This document shows positions 1-12,000 of a stretch of 64,000 nt of DNA, in pieces. Numbering within the stretch: the first letter of the stretch is position 1; each line of letters opens with the position of its first letter. The DNA is from Antedon mediterranea (Eukaryota; Echinodermata; Crinoidea; Comatulida; Antedonidae). Where the stretch lies: assembly GCF_964355755.1 (NCBI RefSeq), contig NC_092673.1, forward strand, positions 18,359,001 to 18,423,000. Direction: 5' to 3'. A model generated the notes under the pieces. The model made no database searches, had not been told where the DNA came from, and was given only the letters and a program-made list of their open reading frames with translations. The position numbers were made by a program, and so were the translations under genes.

Positions 1-40
1 AATATTAATCTATAAATAACATGTCATTCCCATGTTTTAG

Positions 41-248
41 GTACTAAGCTACTTGAAAGAGCAACTAAAAACTGTTTGCAATATATATGAGGGCATTGGC
101 TACAATCTACGTGTGTTATGTACTGCTTGTAACCCAGATGAACATCACTTAATTGATCTTGACGAGTGTTTGAAAAATGATTTTGTTCCATGTGGAAGAA
201 GAATTAAGGCTATGGATACTGCTCGTATAAAGCACTTATTTTCAATGA
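41..248 (+). CDS. Internal exon of an upstream Roc/COR-type paralogue (Cys/His domain)
   Basis: The exon has an acceptor (TTTTAG) before 41 and a donor (GTAAGT) at 249. It is open from its first base and encodes about 69 residues starting VLSYLKEQLK. It aligns with the exon at 19132-19351 of the downstream gene: same phases (0 in, 1 out), a shared pattern of hydrophobic start, C-x2-C, then His, then a later Cys, and a similar end (HLFSM against RLFGG). It is therefore the equivalent exon of a second gene that begins outside the window. The transmembrane and death-effector exons expected downstream were not found before 6008, so this copy may be truncated. Reading through the donor adds a hydrophobic tail (LVWLFFNVVILTS) and a stop at about 326-328, which could be an alternative C-terminus. 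Confidence 0.65.
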
Positions 249-519
249 GTAAGTTGGTTTGGTTATTTTTCAATGTTGTCATCCTTACTTCATACTGCTC
301 ATATAAAGCACTTATTTTTACTGAGTAAGTTGGTTTGGTTATTCTTCAATGTTTTCATCATAACTTCATACTGCTCTTATAAAGCACTTATTTTCAATGA
401 GTAAGTTGGTTTGGTTATTCTTCAATGTTGTTATCCTTACTTCATACTGCTCGTATAAAGCACTTATTTTCAATGAGTAAGTTGGTTTGGTTATTCTTCA
501 ATGTTGTCATCACCATTAC
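216..519 (+). repeat. 4 x 76 bp tandem repeat spanning an exon/intron junction
   Basis: The word ATACTGCTC recurs at 216, 292, 368 and 444, an exact 76 bp period. Each unit carries the last exon bases and the donor context GAGTAAGTTGG, so the 5' splice site is present four times. Units 2-4 are intronic in the simplest model. Confidence 0.85.
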
Positions 520-1764
520 TTCATCATAATGAATTCTTAATCTTTGTTGCATCAGTGAACAAAGAAAACTTAAAATTTCTTAATTTTAACTATGAAACTT
601 TCAGTGGTAGATGCCTGTGTAACAAGCAAATGCGTACTGTAGGCCTATAGAATCTAAGTGTTGTACATATTATTACCCCGGTCATAATCCCATGATGCAG
701 CTAGTAGTCAGAGCAAAGTTTCAGCTGAATCAGATCCAAGTTTGGTGTAAAATATATTTATCGGAATATTTGAAGTGGGTATGGGTTGGTGTGGGTATGA
801 TTTGGTTCAGGTTCAATCATGAAGATCACCTATTATTTGTCAATAATGACTAAATAAAATCTAGTTTATATAGTAATTGAAAAAATAAAAGAATTTATGT
901 TTGTGAATATTGTTTGTTTGTTCAGTAATACGGTAGTACTTGAAAACTAATTATACCCGCTGAACTGATGAATTTGATATTTAAAGTCATTGCATTAATT
1001 GATTTTAAGAAAATAATTCTGATTTATACAAATAATTTATTTAATTCATTGAAAATCCTAAAATGAAGAAGGAAACAAGTTTCTTAGCCTTACATTGCAA
1101 TATTGATTGATTGATATTACCCAGCTTCTGTTGATTGATAATTTCAATAAACATGTTGATGTTTAAAAGTAAATCCTTTATTATATACGCAAACGATTGA
1201 AAGACATGCCATGCCTATGATAGGCTAAGTGTTTATTATACAATGCAATAATTGGCTGCTGTCACTAAAATGCAAGTGCTTGGATGAAATTTAAACTACT
1301 TATTTATTTAAATTTGCAAAGAACATTTTAGGTGCCGTCCCTCATATTTTTATAAGAATCTCAAATACAAAAAGCATCTACTACTATATCAATAGGGACT
1401 TTGCGAAACACGACGGGAAGCCACAAGATGGTGATCATGAATAATTTATGCATGAGCTTTAACAAAGTGGGCAGAGCTTAGTGTTTCCCTCTTAACTTAA
1501 AGTCTTAACTTTTTCAGGACGATAAACTTGCCATTTTCCCGTTTACAGAGAACGGCTAGAAATAATTTATTTATTTAATTTTTTTTTTATTTAAAAACAT
1601 ATTTATACAGGATAAAAACATATCAGGTTTAGATGTATCAACTGTTTTACATATGGTCCTGTTTATATAAAATAAAAGGTTAAAACATGCATAAAGAATT
1701 CTTTAAAACACGTAAAAATAGTAAAATAACAAATTAAGTCAAAATATATGTACTATATATTTGT
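520..1764. other. AT-rich stretch without recognised genes
   Basis: Short ORFs only, no convincing splice-bounded coding segment and no clear repeat family. Confidence 0.5.
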
Positions 1765-1990
1765 ATATTTTCGAGAAAATGCAATTTCAGTTTACTTGTT
1801 ACTTTAAGACTGCTTGCTGGCTTTTGAAAATTGTCTCCTATCTTTTAACACTAATTTGGGATCCTGGTCTAGATTTAATGGAGTAGTCCTATATATCTAT
1901 CTTTATTTTCATTTTGGTAAAGGTCTTAAAGGACAAACAGACAGACAAACAAACACACGCACACGCGATCGACTACATATACCTCATTAG
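1765..1990. repeat. Fragment of a dispersed repeat (related to 33865-34490)
   Basis: Shares the order CGAGAAAATGCAATTT, TTACTTTAAGACTGCT, CCTATCTTTTAACACTA, a run of ACAAACAGACAGACAAAC and CGATCGACTACATATACCTC with the fuller copy at 33865-34490. No coding potential. Confidence 0.7.
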
Positions 1991-3984
1991 TAAAAAGGTT
2001 CATCTGGATCACTGTATAGTATTTTAAGTAAATTTTCTTTTGGATGATCCAAAGTTGAATAAAATTCGTAAACTTGCGTTTTTTACTCTAGCTTTCGCTG
2101 GTCAACGACGCAGCTTAATCATGAGTGAGTCTCTGTGACTTGGACTTGTTACCATTAGATCTCGTATATGGTATAGCGCCATCTATAGATCGTTCAGGTT
2201 TTCCCAAATGGGATTGTCGGGGCCTCCTCTTTAGTAAGTTTAAGTTTAGTTTAAGTACTATTGTACTTATTACCATTTGGACCTATTGTACCTTTATTAC
2301 ATGTACAAGCCCCTTCCTGTTGATCAGGAGAACTCACCAATTCTGATGATTTGTGACCCCTTAATTACTGATGTTCATCCGCCCCAGTGGTCCACCTTGA
2401 AACTGTACTACTGTAAAGTGTATAGCAGTCCCAGTGAAGCAGATTTGTGTTAGAAGGACCCTGCTGTGTTTGTGTAAACAATTCACAGGATACCTCATTA
2501 CAATTTTGACAGGTTAAAAGAACTTGGTTAAAAAATCTAAGGGACTTGTACACGTCATGTTGGCGGAGGGGAATTTTTGAAGAGTGTTGAAGAAGTCCTT
2601 AGATATGCAATGAGCTAAAGGCACGCTAAACATAATACAGTAGTAACAATTACCACCGTTTCTCTGGAAATTAGTCAAAGTATCTAAATATAGTATACTA
2701 CAAGTGGTCTTGGATGCTAATCTTAATAGAGATTTAAGATAGGTCTACATTGCTTTACACTTTTTTTTAATTGGACCTTGAACAATCAATAATTACACTA
2801 ATTTGTTATATTAATAAACATGGACGTAAATGACAACTAATCCAGGTGGATTTAAAAATTCATTTAAATTCATGTACTCGCCTCTCTAAATATAAACTAT
2901 GATCTTTAAGCTTTTGGACGGCGACGTGTTTAGTGAACATGCTTTTTTTCTTTGCCTTTTATATACTGTGTATAGATTATGCAAAGCAAACAATTATTTG
3001 AAAATAAGTCATGCTTGCTTAATATATAGCACCTAACAGTATACACAGATGCTATAACATTGGATTATTCTGATTTATATGCATACATTAAAACACTATT
3101 TTTGACAAGACATGTTTAATAATTTTTTTTGTTAGACTAAGTTCCATCTGCTATTATTGCTCGTGGTACAGATGTACAGACGATCTACAAACGAGTCTGT
3201 AGTGTTTTTTTGGCAAGTTTATAACATAAAAATATCTGGCCGAACCTAGGCCTCACACAGTCTTTCCATATATACCAAACCAAAAACGTTGTCTGGCAAT
3301 TGTGCAGTTGCTATTCCAGCAGTTTACTGTCTTCCTTGACCTACGACTATTTTTAGTGGTACTGGTATTGCAAGAATCATGAATAGCAGCAGAAATTTGT
3401 TTGCATAAGTTGTCAATAGAGGACTTTTTTTTTAATACTTAAAAAGTACCGTATATACACAGATGCTAAAATTGGATTATTCTGATATATCCATATATTT
3501 ATCACAAAAAAAAGCATTCTATTCAAAATACTCTTAAAGACATGCTTGATAGTTAATTTTACTTGATTTACTGTACTTTAAGGCGCTAATGCAGTTTCGT
3601 ACCCACCCCTTAAAATTACTCAAAATGATTTCAATACTTCATCTAGCCTACTCACGAGTTGTCTACAGCATTCAGCAAGCATTAAGTGGTAAAATATCGA
3701 TAAATTCTTATTTATAACTATTTTTAATCAATTAATAATTGAGCACCCTTCAGAAATCCATCGCCAGCTTAGCTTCGCGAAAATCATCGCTAGGCCTGCC
3801 GATGAAAGTACGGAGGCCTCATAGGGCATCGATCTATAGAGGACGCTGTTATATGATCATATTATGGCGATAATAAAATATTTTTTACATGTTCCTCGTG
3901 AAACGGATTTTAAGTTTTTTTCATAAAGAAATATTTTGTGTTTAATTATGTTGAATTCTATTTATTTTGAATGTTGTGTGTTAT
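1991..3984. other. Non-coding AT-rich stretch with a small local duplication
   Basis: No gene seen. About 90 bp at 3040-3120 (TATACACAGATGCTA, TTGGATTATTCTGAT, GACATGTTTAAT) recurs in diverged form at 3453-3555. Confidence 0.5.
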
Positions 3985-4085
3985 TGTCTTGTCAAATTAT
4001 ATTTTTTGTAAGGGTCCCTAATGATCAGCTTCGGCTGGATGGACCACCCTCATAAAATATTGTTGAAATAAATTAATGAATAGAC
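3985..4085 (+). repeat. LINE- or SINE-type 3' tail, copy 1
   Basis: Contains GGGTCCCTAATGATCAGC, TTCGGCTGGATGGACC and CCTCATAAAATATTG, followed by an A-rich end. A second copy lies at 28721-28805. The GGTCAGC..GCTGGATGGACC part can fold into a hairpin, as 3' ends recognised by a LINE RT often do. Confidence 0.6.
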
Positions 4086-6007
4086 ATGAAATGATGTATT
4101 CAGTGTCAGCAGAAGTAAAATAAATTCTAGTAATTGATGGAAAACATTTTTATTATAATTATTGTATTACTGTACATTACATTTCAATAAATTATATCTT
4201 TCTGTTTTTTAATTCTTTTTATTCATTTCATTTATTTATTTGACCTACAAACCATAATGTAAAATTAACTAAAACAGAGGAAAATTGGTCAGTAGGCCTA
4301 CTTATATCTTCAAGAGTCAGCAGTTCCATATTTATCTTCTTTTCTGTGTGAAATTCTACTAGTAAAATGAAAGAACAAATTAAAAACATAACATAATTAT
4401 GATGATACCCACAATGATGAATACAGCAATTGTATAGTATTAGTATTTTTAACTACACTGAACAGGCGCGAATCCATACTCCCCCCCCCCCCCCTCTAAA
4501 TTTTCGGAGGATAAAATTTAAGGCTTGGCCTACTAATGGGTTTTTACCCTTAGGGTTATTACTGAGGAGAGTTAATTGCCACGATTCAACTCTTTGTACG
4601 TTAACATTTATTATTTCAAACATTCAACTACCAAACATGTGATTAATATGTGGTTATTAAAATCTATCAACTATCATCAGCACATACAGGTTTTGTTTAC
4701 TAAATAAACGCCGGCCCAGTTGTCTTCCTACCCCAAGTTCCAGGTGCCATGTGCTTTTTTGTCCGAGAAATATTAATTTTAAGTGTTAAAAACGTTATTT
4801 TCTCAATATCAGGCATTTATTATTCAAATCATTTACAGAAAATGTACCAAAAAGAAGGTCCATTTATTTCATTTTTGGTATGATGTCATTGTAAGCCAAT
4901 CAAATATGAGCTTTCCTGTGATCGGCAGATTTTAGATTCTGGTTTTTTTATTGCTGGACGCAAATACCCACAGGGGAACGTTTTGTCTCGCACATGGTCT
5001 ACCTGGACTGATCCAAGGTTGGATTCAAAGGATTGGGTTGGGTGCGCCGCACAGCTTTGCATAACTATTGACTTAACCGCGTACAGCATTATTGAATGTA
5101 ATAATGAATGTAATAGATGAATTTTGCAGTCGTGACCGTCCAAGCGTAAAAAACAGAAATAACATAACATTTGTATGGGGATTTCAAGAAACCATGTTAA
5201 TTTAACAGAGGGTCGTATGACAAAAAAAATTACTACTAAATGTTCTTAAAAGATTGTTTGGATTGGCTAAAATTCACCGGAAAAAACACCACAGTGTATA
5301 AGCATAGGCACACTGTCTACGTTTATTACCACCATTTTTTCTTGGTGCAGGTGTGGTGCCCATTCTTATAAACTGTAGTGTTTTTTAACACTTTTCTAAT
5401 TTAAAAAAATCATCCATAAGCTCATCACTAACATTTATTTATCCTAATTGTTTTTATTGTTAAGGTGTGGTTTAAGTAACAAAAGGAATATGAACCTCTA
5501 AAGATGCCTCTTGTATAGTTTTAAAATCTTACAAAATGCATAATGCAGGTCCAAACCACTTGCAATTGTTGTTAAAACTGTCCCAGTGGCAGATTGCTAC
5601 TTAATAGCAGAAGGCACAATGAAGTACAATAAACTCCGAAAAAAAGGGTGAAATTATTCAACAAAAATTTCCAATAATCAATTAGTTTCTAGTTGATGCC
5701 ATTTTTGGCCTGTTAGTTCAATTTTTTTTATAAATGTTATTGAAAACTTGTTATTTTTAATGTGAAGCTCATAGAGGCCTTACGCATTATGGTTAAAATG
5801 TATTGCCATTCAATTAATGACTGATTATAAAAACATTTTGCACAGATTTTATGTTTATTTAACAATATTCATGATTTGTAAATGGGTGTCTAGAAAACTA
5901 AGATCTAGAAAACTGAGATATCAGCAAAAACTTATATTATTATTATTATATGTATCTCAGATTTGAGGAAGAACATAAAGTTGATGTTTCAATTATATTT
6001 ACTTCAG
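4086..6007. other. Non-coding stretch upstream of the first recognised Roc exon
   Basis: No exon could be supported. The P-loop exon of the downstream gene should lie here if the gene is intact, but no Gly-Lys-Ser/Thr motif between splice sites was seen. Contains a poly-C run near 4481-4494. Confidence 0.45.
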
Positions 6008-6093
6008 ATTTGATGATGCCTATAAAGTTACAGATGGCATAGCAGTGATAAGGACTGTAAGCACAACATGGAAAGAAGCTAGAACTGAGAGTG
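6008..6093 (+). CDS. Exon 1 (first recognised): Roc switch I region
   Basis: Acceptor CTTCAG at 6002-6007, donor GTAAAT at 6094. Encodes FDDAYKVTDGIAVIRTV.. in phase 2 to 1. TDGI matches the conserved (S/T)-T/D-G-I switch-I segment of Roc domains. It splices in frame to 6756 (G|GT). Confidence 0.6.
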
Positions 6094-9000
6094 GTAAATA
6101 TGAATAAATTTAGCAATAATATTATTTCCATCATCATAAAATCAATCAACCCAGCACAAATACTGTCAAAGTGAAATATTATTAGCTCCAAAAAAAAAAC
6201 TTGCCATTGAATTAGTTGATTTTGTATCACATGACATTTGTAAAGTGATAATAGTCAATAGTTTTATTCATTCACATGATAGGCCAATATATAATGCGAC
6301 ACTGAAAAATCTAATATCCGACTTCTTGCTGTGGCTGATTTGGCCATTAATGTGATTTAAAACAAATAATGAATTATTTGTATTCATTGAATGAAGAGAA
6401 TATTTTCGTTTGTTAAAAGATAAAACATAATTTCTCTTCAACTTCAAGATAAAGCGTACTAGAAACAGTACTAGAACCATATAATGCTGTGGAGTGTTTT
6501 GTGTGAAAGTTTCTTTATGATCTCAGAAAATTAGAACTTTTTTGCTGATTAGATTGACTGGCTAGTTATGTGAACTATTATAGTCTGGCTATTAGTACTA
6601 CTAGTCTAATTGTTAGACCATTCACTTTTATGTTAAATTGTTTTATACTTCATTTAGAATTACTTCATACATACTTTAAAAATCAGTTATGAGTTTGACA
6701 TTTGTAAATATCCAGAAAATTAAAATGAAAGCTACAATAAACACTTGTTTTGTAGGTATTCCTTTGAAACAGTATATAAAAGGGGTCACTGAACTGAGTC
6801 TAATTGAAAGTTCATCAAAAAACGTAAGTCAACAATGTCATGCAAAAATAACATTGATTAGTAGTGCCTGCATGACTTTCATACTATAGCAAACCACCCA
6901 CATCAAACTTTGTAAGCAAAAGTATTGTACAATTTATGTTTTTAGAGTTTTTATGATCAAATAACAGTAACCTGTGTTCCGCACAGTTTTTTTCTGCCTT
7001 AATATGTGGTTATAAAACTTTGCATAGGAGGAGTAAGTATAATAAAAGCGCACTCTGATAAAAGTACTCGGACACATTTTTTTATAGTTTTTATGATCAA
7101 TTACTTTACTCTAAAATTGTGGACAGATTCCGGAATTGATTAATAAAGTTTATTTCATTTATTAGGAAAGTACTAAGAAACCTACCGATAGTTTAGGTAA
7201 GTGTTTTTATACAAGTAAAGGCATAATATGTACAAACATTTATCATGTTTTTAATGGTTTTCAAATGATTAAAACTGTCATCAATCTATCTTTTTGCATT
7301 CACTGAAAAATAAATTCTACTTAGTAAACACTGAAATGACTGTGGAGAATTCTGAACCTGATGATACACCAATTGAGACAGAACAAGATGTGAGTACACT
7401 GTAATTTATAGTGCACAACAGAGAATACAGAATACAGAAAACTTCATTGGTCTTGCATGATATACAGTACAAGAAATTAATCCATTGTGGCAGCTCATAC
7501 AAATTCACACTTAAAATACAAAAATATACATATATATTATACTGATGAAGGGGTAGTGTTGCCCGATACGCTAATTTTTCTGCCTGTTTTATACTTTATC
7601 GTTTTGATTTAGCTTTTTGCTTATTTTATTTTGTATCTCCATTGAGATCCAGCCACCGATACCCACAGCATTGTCATTATTTCATATATATCAACAAACT
7701 TTACCTTTACAATTTAAAAATATGCATAAATTCAATTTTGCCTGCCCATTGAATTATACATGTGCAAGTAGGAATATGTTGAAATGTTGTTACCAAATAT
7801 AATCTAAATATATCTCCTGTTTTCCTTTACTATTGAAATTCTATAGTCAAAACCAGTTCATGTTTCAATAATCAATATTCATTTTATTTACTGTAACTTT
7901 AGAACAAGACGAATGAAGCTACCCAGAGTAGTATATGTAAGTTTGCTGTACTGCTTTTATCTGTAAACTTTAAGTATGCATAGAATATGTAAATAACTGC
8001 GCATACATTTTTAAAATTTTCAAATGTCGACCTATCTTTTACATTTTTGAAAATATATTTTTGTATTGAACAGGGAAGCCACTACAAAGAATGCTGAACA
8101 CAATGAGAGATCAATTCAGACAGATCAAGATGCGAGTACAGAACTATACAGTAGAGTAGGTGTATAAATATTATTACCAAACGTAACATTTGAAAGTATG
8201 AGGAAAACAGAAAAATGTAAATGCCTATATAATTTTATTTTATTTATCAGGTTAACAAGAAATTGGCTGCAGAAGGTATGTACCTTTTTAGTTTTAAAAT
8301 TCTGAACACCTGTGTTAGAAACAATGAATGACGGGCTGTTTAACAGATTCAGATAATTAGGCAAACAAACATGATAAGGAAATCGAGAATAATTGATATA
8401 AATATACATAGATGATGTGCTGCTGATGACGACTAGTACTCTAAATTATGATTTATAACATTCAAAATTATGAGATGAAAAATGTTTATTTATAGTGATA
8501 TTTCATTTATTGTATCTATCAGGTTGACAAGGAATTGCCCCAAGACGGTAAATAAATTTTTCAGAATATTAAAAATTAGTTAAGGTGTTGATGATTGAGA
8601 TTTAATGTTAGAGTTTAATGACAAACTTAACTATATTTTAATTTATCACTATGACAAATTATAGGTTATATGCATTATATGTTATAACGTTTGTTCTTTT
8701 TATTATAGTTTGTTTGATCGACAATATTTCAAAAAATTCTTGTTAATACCGAATAAGACATAAACCACTTTTTTCTCTTACTTTAATAATAAATCATACC
8801 TATGATTCATATACTTATATACAGTTTATAAATAATTAAAATTAAAAATGAATTCATCAATGTGCATTCTGATGAGTTGTATAAATTTGTAAATTATACA
8901 TATTTCATAAACATTTGTACACTTTATTGACCTTACACTGTTGTTGCTTGGAAAATGCGATTTCAAGTTGAACAATTACTAAAATTAAATTACTGTACTA

Positions 9001-12000
9001 AAAAGGTTGTAAAAAACAAAATTTGTGCCCACTGGCGATTTTTTGAAATGCTTAAAACATGCACAAAAATATGTTTTTACGATTCTAAAAAGTAAGTTAT
9101 ACAATGCTCAAATAATGTTATTATTACATAATATGACCTGATATTTATGAGCACTGAATTTGGTTTAATTACGATACAGTGTACCCTTTTCACATCTACA
9201 TAAATTGTTACAACTTATTGTAACCAGGTTTGATTTCCCGACTTATTACACGTTTTCATACACGCATATGCGAACCTTGCAAAATCTTGGGAGGAAAGCA
9301 TAGTTGCACACTATTTGATTACTATGATTGGTCAGTTTAATACGAGAGCGCGTATCTTCTACAAAATTGTCTTCACACTATGCAAACCTGGTTGCAACTT
9401 TTTACAAGTTTTCACTTTTTGAAGGTGTGAAAAGGGTAAAAAGTAATTTAATGAATAATTTCACCCCTCATTAAAAGCTTATTAAGCAAAAGCAATTCCT
9501 GGCATAAGGAAAAATGAAAACCAATGTAGATTGATGAAATGGATCTCAGGTGTACAAAATAATACATTAAAGAATAAATAATCTTAATCAATTTGTTGTC
9601 CTAAAAATATCTTTCACATTTAAAGTAAAGAAGCATGAAATTTAATTGTTCAATTATTATATTTTCTCCACAGGTATAGATAAAGATGCACTTGAGGATA
9701 TTGAGCAAAATAAAGGAGAAACCTATGAAGATACATTTAACATCTGGGATCATGGGGGACAACAAATATATCATGGTATACAGCGTGTAAGTTAGGATTT
9801 TTGTGTCTTTGCCTATAAAAAAACAACCCTTTATTTTAGTGCAGTGCTTTTTAAAATAATTAATAACACATCATAATTTATACAACTCCAAGGTAAGTTG
9901 CAGAATTATTTGCTGTTTTTTAAAATTTATATTTATTTTCATACTGTACTACAAAAACTCCATGCCAGCCAATTTAAAGGGATTGTAGGCTACTTTATAT
10001 ACTGGCACCTTTAAATTCATTGCATCTGATTGGTTTAATTGTCAGTCTATACACTAGCTATTGCTATTCCCCTCTAACTGGCTATAGGCTGGCTAAACTG
10101 CGCATAGTTTCATCTTTAATACAATTGGATCTACAACACGTGTGATGCGACGATTGTGTAGCCTATAATTTATACGATGGTTAACTTGGATGTAGCTGAC
10201 TTAGAGGATTTAGTAAGTTTAGCGGCCAGTTAAATATGAAGAAACAAATAAAGTATGCTTTGGGAATATTTATTGTATATCTGGAAATGAAGAATTATCA
10301 AATGCAGGCCTTGTGATGATTGCTTCTTCGCAGCAAAAGAACAATGAACTGTGTCATGTTATCGATTCGTTTTCGGTTGTTATTCAGGTTATGAACCACC
10401 TAACCTACAGAGTAAATGCTGTTAGAGCATAATCAGAAGCAGTTATAACATTTGTGTAATTATGTGTGTCTTCCAGATGTTCGTAACATCAGAAGCACTT
10501 TACATTGTAGTGTTCAATCTCAGTGTTAACCTTGAAGATCGTGCAAGTATCAGTGATTCTAATAGAGTAAGTATATGAAGTTTATGGCTTTGTAGTTCTT
10601 GTGGAACAAGTCATCTTGCTAAGAACTTCATAATTGTGTAGCATTACAAAGAGTTTGGTTTTATTAAAATGTTATTTCATACTTCAGATTAGCTGCAAAA
10701 ATGGACATAGTTCAAAACCACATCACATCAAGTTTAATTGGCATAAAAAATTAGTTAAGTCCATTTCAATACATCAAGCATAGATAGATATTGATGATAA
10801 TGATAGAGAAAGATATAATGATGATGTAATTTTTGTTTACAGAAACAGGATCAACATTATTGGACCAATCTCCAGTTCATATTATCCTTCATCCAGACGG
10901 TTTATTCTCATAGTCGTATTGTAGGAAAAGACACAAAGAATGGAGTTCACCAACCAACTATCCTTATTGTAGGTACACATAAGGGTAAGCTTGGTAAGAC
11001 TGAAGAACAACAAAATGCTGAGGTTAATACTTACATTATTAAAATTAGCAACCAATCAAAGTAATGGTATACATTTCTGTTCTAAAGGCTAATGTAAAGA
11101 AGCTACTACTAGAGTATCAAATACATTCATATCAGAACTTCTTATGTGAATGTATTTATATATTGAATATAGTCATACCTGCTTGGTTACCTTACCAAAA
11201 AGGACATCTCTACTCATTTGAACAAGTCCAACGCCGAATGAATAAAATTTGTTTCTATGGGGACGATATTTCCTATGAACGGCGTCTTAATGTTTTAGGA
11301 TTAAGTTCACTGGAAAAACGTTTCCAACTTTTACCCATGTCATTTATTGAGAAATGTCTTTATGGCATATATACTGTGGATATTTTAAACCATATTTCAA
11401 TCAACCCTTGTCACGGTGATCATCTCATATTTGTACACCCTTTTGCTCGGACAAATTCTTTAAAATACTCAATTTTCCACATATTTCCCCGTGCATGGGA
11501 GGAACTGTCGGAAGAAATAAGAGATTCATTAATTTTAAATACAGGTATTTAGACTTTTATAAATAAGCTTAAAAATTATTTTAAGTAAGATTTTGCTATG
11601 TATTGACGATTTTTAATGATATTGCAATATATTTTAATTTGTTTTGATATAGTATTATATGCATTTTAAATTTTTATACAAATTTTATTCTAAATAATCA
11701 GTACAATAGGAGACCTACTAGATAGTGATTAAGTTCGCTTTTTAGGAATCCTGTCTCTGCCTGGTTTTGTGTAATGTTTTCTTGTTCTTTGTCCATGTAT
11801 TTGTTTATATATTGTATTTTTATGAGACAAAAATAAATGAAATGAAATACATAAATCCAAAGGCAAATTACTGAAAAAATGACAATGCTGTGGGTATCAG
11901 TGGCTGGATCTCATTGGAGATACAAAAAAAAGCGAAAAGCTAAATCGAAACGATAAAGTAAAACAGCCAGAAAAGTTAGCAGAGCTTTCGGGCAACACTA

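Noticed and set aside
2125-2346. 73-codon ORF, possible small gene
   Set aside because: No recognisable motif, no promoter or splice support.
4886-6480. Minus-strand ORFs of 70-94 codons
   Set aside because: No family resemblance or splice structure. One overlaps the supported plus-strand exon at 6008-6093.
8074-8078. Acceptor at 8073 for exon 6
   Set aside because: It shifts the frame. The AG at 8077-8078 keeps the reading frame with exons 5 and 7.
11064-11552. 162-codon ORF as a host gene or Roc-COR exon
   Set aside because: Its sequence is the C-terminal part of a LINE reverse transcriptase, ends in an A-rich LINE tail and does not fit the frame of the host gene.
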